Part shown: piece after piece, positions 10,980 to 23,457 of the stretch | How the letters are laid out: the number at the start of each line of letters is the position of its first letter | How positions within the stretch are numbered: the first letter of the stretch is position 1 | Assembly (NCBI GenBank): GCA_030141605.1 | Contig: JAQGDQ010000100.1 | Location: 558,001-622,000, forward strand | Reading direction: 5' to 3' | Length of the DNA stretch: 64,000 nucleotides | Source: Tubiluchus corallicola | Lineage: Eukaryota > Priapulida > Priapulimorpha > Priapulimorphida > Tubiluchidae | Notes under the pieces: generated by a model | The model's database searches: none | Told to the model about the DNA's origin: nothing | The model's input: only the letters and a program-made list of their open reading frames with translations | Made by a program: the position numbers and the translations under genes

Positions 10980-13900
10980 CTGGTAATTTATATCTATTTT
11001 CAAATAATACGTTTTGAAGCTATCTCCAAAAAATTGCATCGAAGTCTTCTGAAGATAATTAATGACTGCATTATAAAAATCACGAATGCCTAAACAAATG
11101 AATAAAAACGGACTGATGAATAGAAACTACATTTGAGTGAGTTTTAGTTTGTCATTTAACTGTCTGGAGCAAACGATTTAGCAGTAAACATTGCAATTGA
11201 CTACCTAAGAGTCTGGGGCTAAATCATGCAGAAAACAAACAACGGCAGTAAATCAAGCAATCGGCCACTTATTAGACAATTTAGACTGGGGCTAAATGAG
11301 TCAATAGTAAATCAAGTAATTTGCTATCTGACAGTCTGTAGTTAAACCATGAATGTAGACAACCAGATTTGACAAAACTTTGCACAGAAAGTACCTACAG
11401 AAATAGAGGAAACAAAACCAATGCTTTAGGTCGCCTTGCTATCCTCTTTTTCTTTTATTTTTACTAATATTTATTATTGAACATAGACATATATCACTAT
11501 CTTTGCAATGGCTGGATGTGGCTAGTGTACATTTTGTAAATTGTTGGCCAAAAATAAATTTTAATTCAATTCAGTTTCTTACGGTTATCGCAAGGTATGA
11601 AGAGCTCACGAAAGAAGCTAGAATGGAAGCACTGATGTGCTTGGATCCTGCACGTATTTGTTCATTTCTTGTAAAGATAATAGTTTCTTTAAGAAAATCA
11701 CAAGAAACGTTTACAGATGCAATAGAACCCGTTTTTTCGTAAAAATTTAGAATGTGCAAAGTTGGGGCAGATCCATTTATACGTTAGAATGAAAAAACTC
11801 CAATAGGGCCGATCTATTAACGGGCGCGATCTGTTTAACGAACACATTTCAGGGTCGCACTGGGAAAGTGAAAGATTGGTCTGCAAAGAGCATAAATAAC
11901 AACAAAGCCAATCGCGCAGTTAGTGCCGGATCAAAAACCATTCGGAGCAATCTGGTTCCATCAATAAAAAATTTGAAATTCATTCTCTTCGTAGACGCTT
12001 TGAAATATTCGTTAGCTGCTTCGTTCTTAAAATGCTCGAAAAAGTATGCAGCTGCGCCATATAGTTAATTCTAATTGACAAATCGTTTGATTTATGGCCG
12101 TTAAAATAGTTAGTTTGAGCTTATAAAAAATCTCCAATTATTCATTTATTATAATTTTATCTATTTAGCATAATTTTTAACCGAGTTGAAAATGTGCATT
12201 TTATAGTGATATTAACTTTGCTTGTTTTTTGGTAATTTCTTTCTGAAGAAAATGCGAATTATTATCTTACCTGTACTCGTTACAGCAACTACCATTAAGA
12301 AGCTTATCGATATCTTTAACAGTGGCATTTTTACTAAACTGTGAACAGTAGAAGAAATCTTAGAGGCAGCCTGACTGGACCGCGCCTGAGAGAACAGCCT
12401 GTACAATGCCAAAAACTTATTGCATTAGTGCCATGCTTGCACCGTTTTTAGACTCTAGGAATAACTCAGATGTTCTAAGAAGATTCCATATATAATATTA
12501 ATCATGCGTTAACATAAAATAATAAACATTCTGCCATCTGCGAATAGTTTGCAATGGTCCTAGTCACGGTTATCTTGTAACAGAGTAGCTATGATAAGAG
12601 TAACTTTGTATAGCAAAATTGTAGCTTATTCGCTTCTGTCTCCTAGTTTGTGAATTGGAATTGTTTTGTTAATGTTTAAATTGATTTCTGTTGGTTACCT
12701 CTGCCACTGAGATTCAAATTTTTTAAAACGTCTTTTTTCATGCACATTTTTCTATAGCAAATTTATTGTAATATTTGTTGCGCGAAAATATGCAGGATAC
12801 TTATTAGGCCTGGACTTGCACAGTGCACTTTGAAAAGTAGAATTTTATTTATCTATTGATTTAAAAATTCACCACTAAGGGGAAAAGTGCAATAAAAGCC
12901 TGCGGCGAAACTTTTCACCTAGTTCTGAGATCTGACAGCTTGTGAAGTATCTTACTCTTAACAAAATTATGAGTTTAATCAACATGCATTAATGTTATTG
13001 TCAAAGTAGGTTTACATACAATTTAAACTGATTAGTAACAGTAGCTTAGCAGGGTCTGCTAAGGTGGAATTAAGCTACTGCTTTAAAAGTTAAAGCCCCA
13101 GGAAGCATTCTCGACATATGAAAAGAACATACTCTTGAAATCTCCCTAAAAGCGAAGGAGTCTTAAAGCTTCTTGGACATCCATGACTAGTCTTAGAGTT
13201 AGACAACACACGGTACCGTTACAAGATATGTTTGCACTCAAATTGTGAAAGATTTGAAAAAATTAGGGACCACGCAGAAGGCGCATTGTCTGATGCTTTT
13301 TAATGCCGTAAAATTTAGAAAAATGTGTCGGTGGGCGTAGCATCTTAGCGTCTAGTTTCGCTAAGAAAGTTATTGTTCTCTTACCTAATTGCTAACCGAG
13401 CAGAAACAAGGGAAAGACTTGATCAATCCTACAAACTATTGAAGCCGGTAAAAGAGAATAATTTTTGAAGGTTTATTTAACACTGTAAAATTCGTTTACA
13501 GAAGTGCGAGGACTTTCAAAGAAAACGGTATTAACTTTTCTCTCTTACTGCGTCTTTAACCTACAGCTTCTGAAAATCTGCTAATAACAAGCTGGAACTT
13601 TGGAGGCTTTTTGCCGCCTTTTTTGATTGAACGGTTCTTACCTATCTCTTACTGAAATTAGATACAGCTCAACAATTTCGTTTGAAATCCGAATTATTTT
13701 CACGGTACCAAGTTACCATTAGAGTAAATTTATTACTTGATGAGGGAAACAATAATCGCCCAATTAATATTGATCTCCTTTGTTCTAATGACGACGTTTC
13801 AACAACATCTATTGCTGTTTTCAAGGTCAACTGTAACAAACAAAGACAATACACATACACAAGCTTTATACAAACCGGATGTAAATAAATTTACAACAAA

Positions 13901-14273
13901 CTCACCATGCAGTTTATCACTTGGTTTTCAAAAATGACTGCATAATTTTATAACAAGTAACTTAAGCTGAAAATTAACATAATAAACAGTAACACTAAGG
14001 CAATGGTTCGTATATCATGATTTACCACAACGTTTAGAGACTTTCGTCATAACTTTACATTTGGCCATTATTTAGCTTTAAAAACTTTATTTTTGTATGT
14101 CACTGTCCTTTGAGAGCCTTTGTTTTCTTGCTTGTTATTTCTGATAAACTAAATTTAATTCTGATATGATGCTAGATAGAAATAGCAAATTGCTGTTGCA
14201 GCGTTGCTTAGCTTCCTTCCTCCAGTCGTTTCCTTCCTCTCTTCGATCCATTCTTTCTTTCTTTCTTTTTTCT
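10980..14273. other. Spacer, no gene supported
   Basis: AT-rich DNA with only short ORFs on both strands, none with recognisable motifs or convincing splice sites. An open stretch at about 11577-11740 on the plus strand (EELTKEARMEALMCLDPAR) looks mildly protein-like, but I cannot assign it. Confidence 0.5.
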
Positions 14274-14655
14274 CATTTCAACTGGAAAAAACTTTCATTG
14301 TTCATGAATCACTCTACATCTTGACTCTGTAAGTGCAAAAAGTAAAAAGGAAATAGCGTATTGTGGCATGAGACCTGACTGCAAGGAAAGTGAAATCTTT
14401 GTTGAGTATTGGCGGGTGGATAGCTTTGGTAGCTGAAAGCATGTTAGATAAAGATTTGACTTTTGACTTTTGCGATGATAATAATGGTTTTCATATTTAC
14501 TTTTCATAGGTAAAAAGGGTGTTAAGCCAATCTTGGCCACGATTAGACGTCATTCAGAACTAATTGAAACATTAAGAAAAAAAAATCAACGTTACATTAA
14601 TCCACATGGAGACATTCGACCCGATGAAGAATCCAAAGGAATCCCTGTAAAGCAG
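14274..14655 (+). pseudogene. Relic of a second GABA-B receptor copy (two exon fragments)
   Basis: 14274-14332 is a near copy of the end of exon 3 of the intact GABA-B gene (18783-18838), including the donor CTGTAAGTGCAAAAA and the start of the following intron. 14588-14640 copies the middle of exon 4 (19184-19235, ACATTAATCCACATGGAGA), in the same order and orientation but only about 260 bases apart. Frame changes and a stop break both fragments. The arrangement suggests a tandem duplicate of the receptor that decayed or was deleted upstream of the surviving gene. Confidence 0.7.
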
Positions 14656-16096
14656 TAAAGGTCAGTATTTTACGTCTCTGTATTGCTGCATATCTAATAT
14701 TTTATATTTTCGATGATTATTATTGCATCAGCAACAATGATGGCAGTTATGATTAAAATAAAGCTGTGCAAAAAGTCTTAGCAGTATACATTGAGCAAGC
14801 CTTTAAGTAATACCTACGTTACAATCGTCTTTATTGCCGTCATCATCGTTAATGTCATTACTATTTTAATTGTCACCACCATCACTATCACCATCAACTT
14901 TTATCATTATCAATTTCAGTAACAACAATGACAAAAAAACGACAATTAGAAGAGCTTTGAAGAGCAATTCTAACAAACTTCATGGTCAACAGCAACAACA
15001 GAGACGTGTTAATGCTATAATGTTAACGTGTGTCTAAATGCTGTTAACGTGCGTTGAAATAATTGTAATTTATACAAACATTAGCCTAATTCTTTTCCGG
15101 TTTTGCTTTAATAAATTAATGACGGTAACAGGCTAACGAATTTTCTCTACATACTATAATTATCGCACCCTGTATTGTGATGCAGTAATAAGTTTCACCA
15201 AATAAACACGAGGTTTGGCCAAGTACGCTTACATCGTGCATCATTATAAAGGTCATGTAAACAGTAATTTTGCGCTTGTTTGTGATCTGCACGTTTTGAT
15301 TCGACCAGTTTTACTTGGTCTTTACTGAATGCACTCTGTCTCTGTAAGAATTGGGATCATTCCTTATTGTACCCAAGGGAACAACAGACACAGCATTACT
15401 TTATTTTGTTATGAAAATGTAATGTTTTCCTATGCTATATTTTCCACTATTTAGATAACAGGGCAGAACGCCAGTAAATAGATGGATGACTTCTGTTTTC
15501 ATTACTGGACGTTCTATGCGTTTTGGGCTGTTTCATTCGCTACACTAATTGTGTTTGCTTGGATATGCACACCAGAGATAATTACTTTGATAATAAGTCA
15601 GGTTGTGGCATTCGTTTAAGTAATTCCTGCCAAGGAGTACTGGAATGCCGTTTGCAGTGTACTAAACTGTGTAAAAAATGACACAGTTTTGTCATTTGTT
15701 TTATGACTTTTCATCGCCAATAAATAACATCTCTGTGTCCCAGGCATTTTTTCTCTCGTTCTGGAAATATATCAATAATTTACAAGGCGAGATGGCGCTG
15801 ATCTTCGAAAAACGAAAAATATGGTTCGATATAAGCGTCTTTTCAACTCTGTGGTCTTTTCCCACAAGACGGCTCGTTACGTTATGTGAATAATCTTGCA
15901 CTTGCGCAATTAGAACTTGCATTATCTGAGATGAGATTTATTTCTCTCTTTGTGTACTAATAATATGCTTTTGCATTTGTCCAGGAAGTGCTAAAGTGTC
16001 ACATATTCACCAATTAATTTCTTCAGTTCTTGCACTCTGGATAAAAACTTATTACGGGCAGTTTTTTGTGGACTGACACAAGTTACTCATTAAGTT
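14656..16096. other. Upstream region of the GABA-B-like gene
   Basis: No gene seen. A loose run of CAT/ATC trinucleotides lies at about 14830-14920. The final few hundred bases should contain the promoter and 5' untranslated region of the receptor gene that starts at 16097, but I recognise no specific promoter element. Confidence 0.5.
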
Positions 16097-18937
16097 ATGG
16101 TGGCTGGTGGCGATCTCGTTATTATTTTGGGTTTCTTCGTCGTTTTCGTGTATTGTCTCATTGCGGCTACAAGTCAAGAAATTGCCTACACTCACGGTGT
16201 CGAAATTCGCGAGGCAAATGACGACAGGAATAATTCTAAGATGTTTAGAGATATTCATGTTGCTTTATTGCTCCCAATAACTGGCACGTGGAGAGCCGGT
16301 CTTTCTCATTTAGCAGCATATGAAATTGCGTTGAACATGATTAACAAAAGATATGATATTCTGAGCGGCTACAGGATAGTGGCGCATTATGCAGACACAA
16401 ATGTAAGATTATAGACTTTTTAACCCTTTTTGTTTCATTATTCAGTGTTGCGTTTAGGCAAGTTAATGTCATGTACATGTATCCTGAAAGTATTATTTTT
16501 TAATTGCAGTGCAGTCCAGGATGGGGCGTAAACGTTATGCAGAAGCTGGTTTTCACCCCGCCAACTAAACTTATGCTTTTGGGTGACTCTTGCTCACCCG
16601 TTACCGAAGCTACAGCTCAGGTATCTCATTATTGGAATCTCATACAGGTAAGTTTCACTCAGCCAGGAAAGTGAAATGATACCTAATTTTCCACTGTCTT
16701 AATCGTAACATTGCTATGAACGATGCTAAGAATAGGTTGAAACGTATTTCGAAGTATTGAAATGATCTTTAGATGAAAGGAAGTGCAAGTGAAAAATTCA
16801 GTTTAGTTTAAACGTAGGTTTACTGTAATAACATAAATTACAATGTAACTAGAACAAGACAGCTCTACATCTGATAAACGCTCTTCATCGGCAATGAACA
16901 CTTAAGTAGCGTTTATGTATCATCCGGATGCGGATGCGTTTTAGGGGTGCGGAATAGATAAAATCGGTTTATATTGTTTTCCATGCACCCGTTTATGCAG
17001 CCTGCGTATGTGTTATTCTTTTTCTGCAGCTATTCCTGTTGATTTTCTCCGCAGGCTGTTCCGCATGAAAACGTATCCGCATCCGGGTGCTACATAAACG
17101 CCTCTTGGGAAGAGTGCAGACAATAACTACAAAGAGTAGACGTATTACAGTATGACTACTAGCATACATAGCATAATGTTGACAATAACATTAGTATTAT
17201 CATGTAAACAGTGCAAACTAATACAGTGATTAGAAGCACTTAATAAGAAAAATAATTTTCTGTTAAATATGCGAAAAATACGTTTAAATAAAAAATTCTT
17301 GCTGAGTCGGGATTTGAGTTTGAGAACCTTGAATTGTAGGTCGAATGCCATAATATATTGATACGTATATAATGTTCTTTATTGCAAATGTTACACAAAT
17401 ACACTTACGACATGAACTGTCTAACTATTATTATGCTTATTATGATATTGGTTGTAATTGGTTACGAGGTCCACGCAGTTCCTTTTGGTCAACCAATTTA
17501 GAAGACTTAAATTTAATGAGAAAAAGCCGGGATTGATCCCGGATTTGAGCCAACGAGTTTGCGTCATTGTGTAGCAATCAATATGCAACAATTTCTGCGT
17601 CATTATGTAACAATCATTATGTTACAAAAAGTAAAAAAGTAAAGCAATATTAAAGATGTTATGTGGGATTCATCGTTGTCTGTGGTTGGGTCTTGTCACG
17701 GTCCGGATGAAATCTAATTGTAGGACTGGGTCAATTTCTTTCTGTTCTAAGTGTGGGTCTAACTCCAGTTTCGTTTGGTCTGGTCCTTGGCTGGGCTGTC
17801 TGGACCTAGTCTGTTTGAAGTCTGGTCTGTCAGAGTTTCATACTTTACATATTTTCGTACTATTCTTTTGGGTTTTAACACTACCGGCAGTCAAACATTT
17901 TAAACTCACGAATGACACCATCACTGCTCATTTCGATTATACTGATCACCAAAAGGTGGCAAGCACCTTTTACCCTGCTGTGATGTTATGTGGGTAAATT
18001 GAGTAGGTAAAAATACTGAAGATTTTCTCGCATCAGTTACCAGACTGACTTTGTTGAATCAATTCCCAATCATTAGGAGGAAAATGGAGTGTGTGCGTGT
18101 GCGTGCGTGCGTGTGTGCGTGCGTGCGCGCGCGTGTGTGTGTGTGTGTGTGTAAGTGCATATATCTGTAAGTGCATATATATATATGCAAGTGCAACGTC
18201 TATATATATATAGACGTTGATCTTTTTTTACGTTGGCACTTCTGTGACAGATCAGAACTCAGATTAGAAACGCAACAAACCAATCACAGCTCAGACATTT
18301 GACATATCAGACGTCAGATTTAAGGCAAATCAATCACAGATTAGATCACTGAGACAAGGCCAAGCCAGAGTCAAACTCACATCTAGAACAAAAAGAAACC
18401 AACCCTATCCAATAATTAAAGCAATCCAACCGCACACCACGACCAAGACTACATTAGCTTTATTACGTAATAAATAATTCTTGTTACTAAATTGTAACTT
18501 GAAATTTGAAATTTGTGGTTTGTTACGTATGCAGCACGTTATGTCACATAATGCTACATTGTTATATGATGGGCGTTTTGTTACATAATGAATCTTAACA
18601 AATGGTTATTTATTACAATCATAATGTTGACCTGGTGTTGATTATTAGATCTTTTTACTCTGTTTAGATTTCACCTGGTTCAATATCACCAGCCTTATCA
18701 AATCGAGAAAAGTATCGGAAGTTTTTTCGAATCGCAGCATCTCAACTGGACGTGAATCCGGTGAGAATCAATCTCATGAAACATTTCAACTGGAAAAAAG
18801 TTGCCGTTATTCAAGAATCTCTCTACATCTTTACATCTGTAAGTGCAAAAAATGAAAATCGAATGGTGTTTATTTATGTATAGGAATTCGTTAGTGCAAA
18901 AATACTTCGTTAAAGCGTAATGCGTTTAACTGTATGA

Positions 18938-18974
<37 letters not shown>

Positions 18975-19016
18975 GAGAGAAAGGGAGAGAACAGAAGTGC
19001 TGGAGGAAAAGAAAGA

Positions 19017-19080
<64 letters not shown>

Positions 19081-22000
19081 AAACGAGTGAGAGAAAGAAA
19101 GGGGATTAATTTGTGCAGTTTAAAATTTCATTTATTTTACAGCTTACATATGAGTTTTTGCCGTTATTTATCAAAGAAAATTTTACATTAATCCACATGG
19201 AGATCTTTGATCCAGCGAAAAATCCATCCGAAGCACTGGATGCCATTATAGTATGTACTCATTACGATTTTAGTGCTTTTGCGAATACTAGGTTATAAAT
19301 GTTTAGATTCCGGTCACGCCACAAGCATCGCGCTGAGGAAGGCCTGTCGTTGAATATTACTTCCATACCATAAACTTTTTATTTCGGCTTGACTAGCACA
19401 ACCGGGAAAAAACATCATAGCCGAGGATCGTATTTGAGATGCCGTCGCGTGCCTTTGTTTCAAGTATTCTGAAGCTACTCTAAATAAGACGATAAGGCGA
19501 TACTGTCAGGTCATTGTCATACTTCGACATTCATAATATTTAAAATTTATATACGTCAACACCGGTCGAAAGTTAACTTTGTGAATGTACTGCGTATGTA
19601 CGTGTGTGAATATACTATGCAATTATAGGCACCCAAGTATTACAACTATAAATTGTAGATAGAATTCTAATATAAGCGTGTGTGCATATTTGAGTGTATC
19701 GCTTAACTGAAAAGCTTTCTCATTTTTATTTGGCTAACGGCAAGATTTCCATGCAATACAGTATACGTATCTCATATGTTATTCACTGTTGTCTGTGCTA
19801 TCCTTTGTTCAATACGTCTACAATCCACGTGTAATTTTATTGGATTTAGGTTATTTTAATTAACTAAAAGCATGGTTTTCGATTTTTATGACAGAGAAGT
19901 GGCGCAAGGATCATCTTTGGAGGGTTTTATGAAGCCAGAGCTATTCAGGTCTTTTGTCATGTAAGTGTACACAGATTTTCTGAGCGTATAAAATTTTCTC
20001 CTCGTTGTTTGCAAAGATTAATGCATGCGCGTGATTAGAAAATTTTATTTTGTAGTAAGTTGTTACTTAACGTAGTTGACAAAAACATATGAGAAACAAG
20101 GCGACCGCCATCAGTACAAAACTTTATAACGTCATTCTTCTGTGGTTATTTCCGCCATGACGATAATTTTGCATTTCAGAAAAGGATTTCTTTTACTGTG
20201 TAATAAGTCAAACAGGCAGCCGATTTCGATTTCTTTACCTCAATTGCTTGCACGCGCGCTTGAAATTAAATATAATCCCTGAATTAAGGAAGCTAATAAA
20301 ACACGACTCACATTTATGCTTTTCTTTGATTTACAGTGCTATCTACGGGGCTTCTATGGAAGCAGAGTGCAGTGGATTATTAATGGATTCTTTGATGATA
20401 ATTGGTTCACAAGAGAGGATCCTAATAAATTCGGGTGCACCTTAGAACAGGTACTAAGATGACAGTTTAGTTAAAATATTTACTGACAATCATATCGGTA
20501 TATCCTTGGTAATTTTTTTTATTGCACATACAGGTGAAGATAGCCATGAACGGATACATTGCCACAGGGGCTCAGTATGCGACTCCTTACGAAAGGCGAG
20601 GTCTGGCAAATGTAACTGTGTCTGAATTTCGAAAGAAATACAACCAGCATGTTAACTACAAGGATTTATGGGGACAAAGGTTTTACATTTTGTTGTCATC
20701 GTAAATGCAAATTAACTTTCTTATCTTTAAAACGAAGAGGTGATTGATTTTTTTTGTAAAAAAGATAGGGAGATACCATTAATCCAAATCTGTCATAGCG
20801 AAAATCTGCACAAGCAAAGAAACAAATTTACTAGAGTAATCCTAGTGCAAAAATTTTGCTTAGTTGCAAGCGTATTTACATAAATAAAAATACATTAGTA
20901 AAACATGCTCATAAATTTATTTTTGGAGTTACAATACTTGAGATTAAGCTAAAATATAAACAAATTATTATTTATTGATTAGGATAATTATCGATTATAG
21001 GCTAAATGTATAGCTCGTACATAAGAGAAAATAAAAAAGCAGGTTAAGACTCATTAAATCTATGCAAAATATGTTTACGTAGTAAACCAGCTAAGGAGAT
21101 ACCAGCCACGTAAAGAGTAAACTGCAAAAAACGAGAACTGATTCCGGGCAAATTCAAAATACGTTATTTGTTTTGAAAATTATTGTGCTAACTTTGGTTC
21201 CATTCGCTGGCATTACGGGGTTTGCGATAGTCATTACGAAAACAATGTTCATGCGTTTGCAACTACCTTGCTACATTGCTAATCTGTTTTGGCTGCTCGT
21301 GTAGGTACGCAGAATGGGTATTTGACTGCATGTGGGCAGTGGCTGATTGCTTGAACAGAACTGCAACGGAATTAGCAAAACAAGGTGAACGATAAGAATT
21401 GCAAATCATTTTGTTGTTTTGTATAAGATTTATAGTTTTGCAAAAGACAACAGAGACTTAACTAGTGCATAAAGTATAGTATAACAAGCTAAAATTGTCT
21501 ACTTTTGTGCAGGAAAGGGTTTAGAGGACTTCACTTACTCTGATCTCAATTTTACTGACTTGATGTTCGACCAAATGTCTAGTACTAATTTCTTTGGCAC
21601 GCGAGGCGAAGTCAGGTTTGATGAAACAGGGACCGCAATCAGTAAGGTCAGAATAGCCCAATTTCAGAGTAAGTATTGGAATTCATTGTGTCTTCAAGTG
21701 AGTTCCTTTAGAAGTACACTGGTCTATCTTTAGTTCCAGAGCAATTTTACTAAGTCAATGACGACACACACATTGTAACGTGACACTAATATGACACATG
21801 TGATACTATAGCATACTAGTATACTATTTTGTATACTGTCCACCGTAAGTGGCGTCATCCACTGACGAAAAATAAGTGTGTGCTTGTGAACTTTTGCGAT
21901 ACATTCTCGCAACTTTAAAATTAGGCTGTTCAACCTGTTTTACATTCCCTTTCTGCGTAGTGAGTAATTTTTTCCTTTTCAACATTTTAATTTTGAGTAT

Positions 22001-23411
22001 TTCCGGTCTTAATGCCAAAGCTTTATATGTTCTTGTGTTTATAACTTCACTTATAAAAAATTACGAAATCAATAATTTAGATTTATCCACGTTTCAGCAA
22101 TGTTACCGGTAATAAAGCAAATCTATATGCAGTTACAGTATGACTGCAAAGCAAAAACAAACATACATTAACATTGCTGCACGTATAACAAAATGCTCAA
22201 TGTGTGCAGGAATTAGTGTTTGTCAGAGTAATTTGTCACTAGCTAAAATGTAGCCTTCATATTTGCTTACTACGCGAACACATCTGCAGATGGTACCGTG
22301 AAGACTATAGGAGCTTTTTACGCTGAAGAAGAAATCAGTGAAACAAAATGCCTTAATGCTTTCGTTTGGAACAGTAAGTTATTTAAACATCCTTTAGAAT
22401 TATTTGGATGTGTAAATATAATCTTATTGTTTATTTTTTTCGAAACAATTATAAGCTATAAATATATGAAAGCTAGATTGTGCAAAAAGTGTTTCTACAA
22501 GTACTTTAACTTTAAGAGTTGAAAGCCGAAAAACACAACATGATTTTAGACAGAATAAACAGTGCTTTACAGCAAACAATGGCTAGGGTTGAAGTAAAAA
22601 TTTTAATGACAAATTCAGCACAATGGGTAATAGTTAGGTAGTCGGTTAGTCAGTCGGTCACTTGAGTGCTCCGTTGAGTAACTAGCTGAATCAAGAAACA
22701 CTTAGTGTTCAAGACAGGTCTTATTTAATCCTATTAACTCACACCAAAGATCAGGCTATCCGTGACTTTCTAGTGTTAGTGAACACATGCTTATAGTGCG
22801 CTCAATAACCATTGGAAATGGTACATTAGTTTGTGAGCTATTTAGATCGCATTGAGATTGTTTTGGTCTGTAGGGCTGTGTAACCTGACGATTAGGACGT
22901 TAGAATCTGACTGATGTCAGACTTTTATATTTCTTTTTCGGCCACGTTTTGTTACAAAATTCATCAAACTGTGAGTTTATTGAATAACTCACTATAATTC
23001 ACTATGTTATTATTTTTAGCGGATACTGGGTTTCCTCCTCTTGATGGTCCTATCATAAAGTTGACTTACCTCCTGGTGGATAAAAAAGCATATGCTGCCA
23101 TGTCTGTTTTGTCTTCGCTAGGAATTCTGATAGCCATTGGTTTCTTGATTTTTAATGTAAAGTATAAAAATATGAGGTAAGTATAAATGTATACTGTTTC
23201 TGTGATGACCCGAATTTAGTGAAGTAAATTAGCTTTTTGGTCTCACTATTCGTCGCAACAAAGGAAGCCTCAAAGTACGAAGACATGTACATAACTAGAT
23301 AACTATAGCTACTGTCATTTATCCTGTTAAACGTTTATTAATCGTAAGCTACCGTTCTTAGGTTTTCAACTCCGTCCATCTCTCTCTCTCCCGCTCTCTC
23401 CCGCTCGCTCT

Positions 23412-23457
<46 letters not shown>

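Noticed and set aside
17656-17997. 113-codon Cys-rich ORF in GABA-B intron 2
   Set aside because: No recognised family and no splice context; it lies inside a candidate transposon, so I did not call it a gene.
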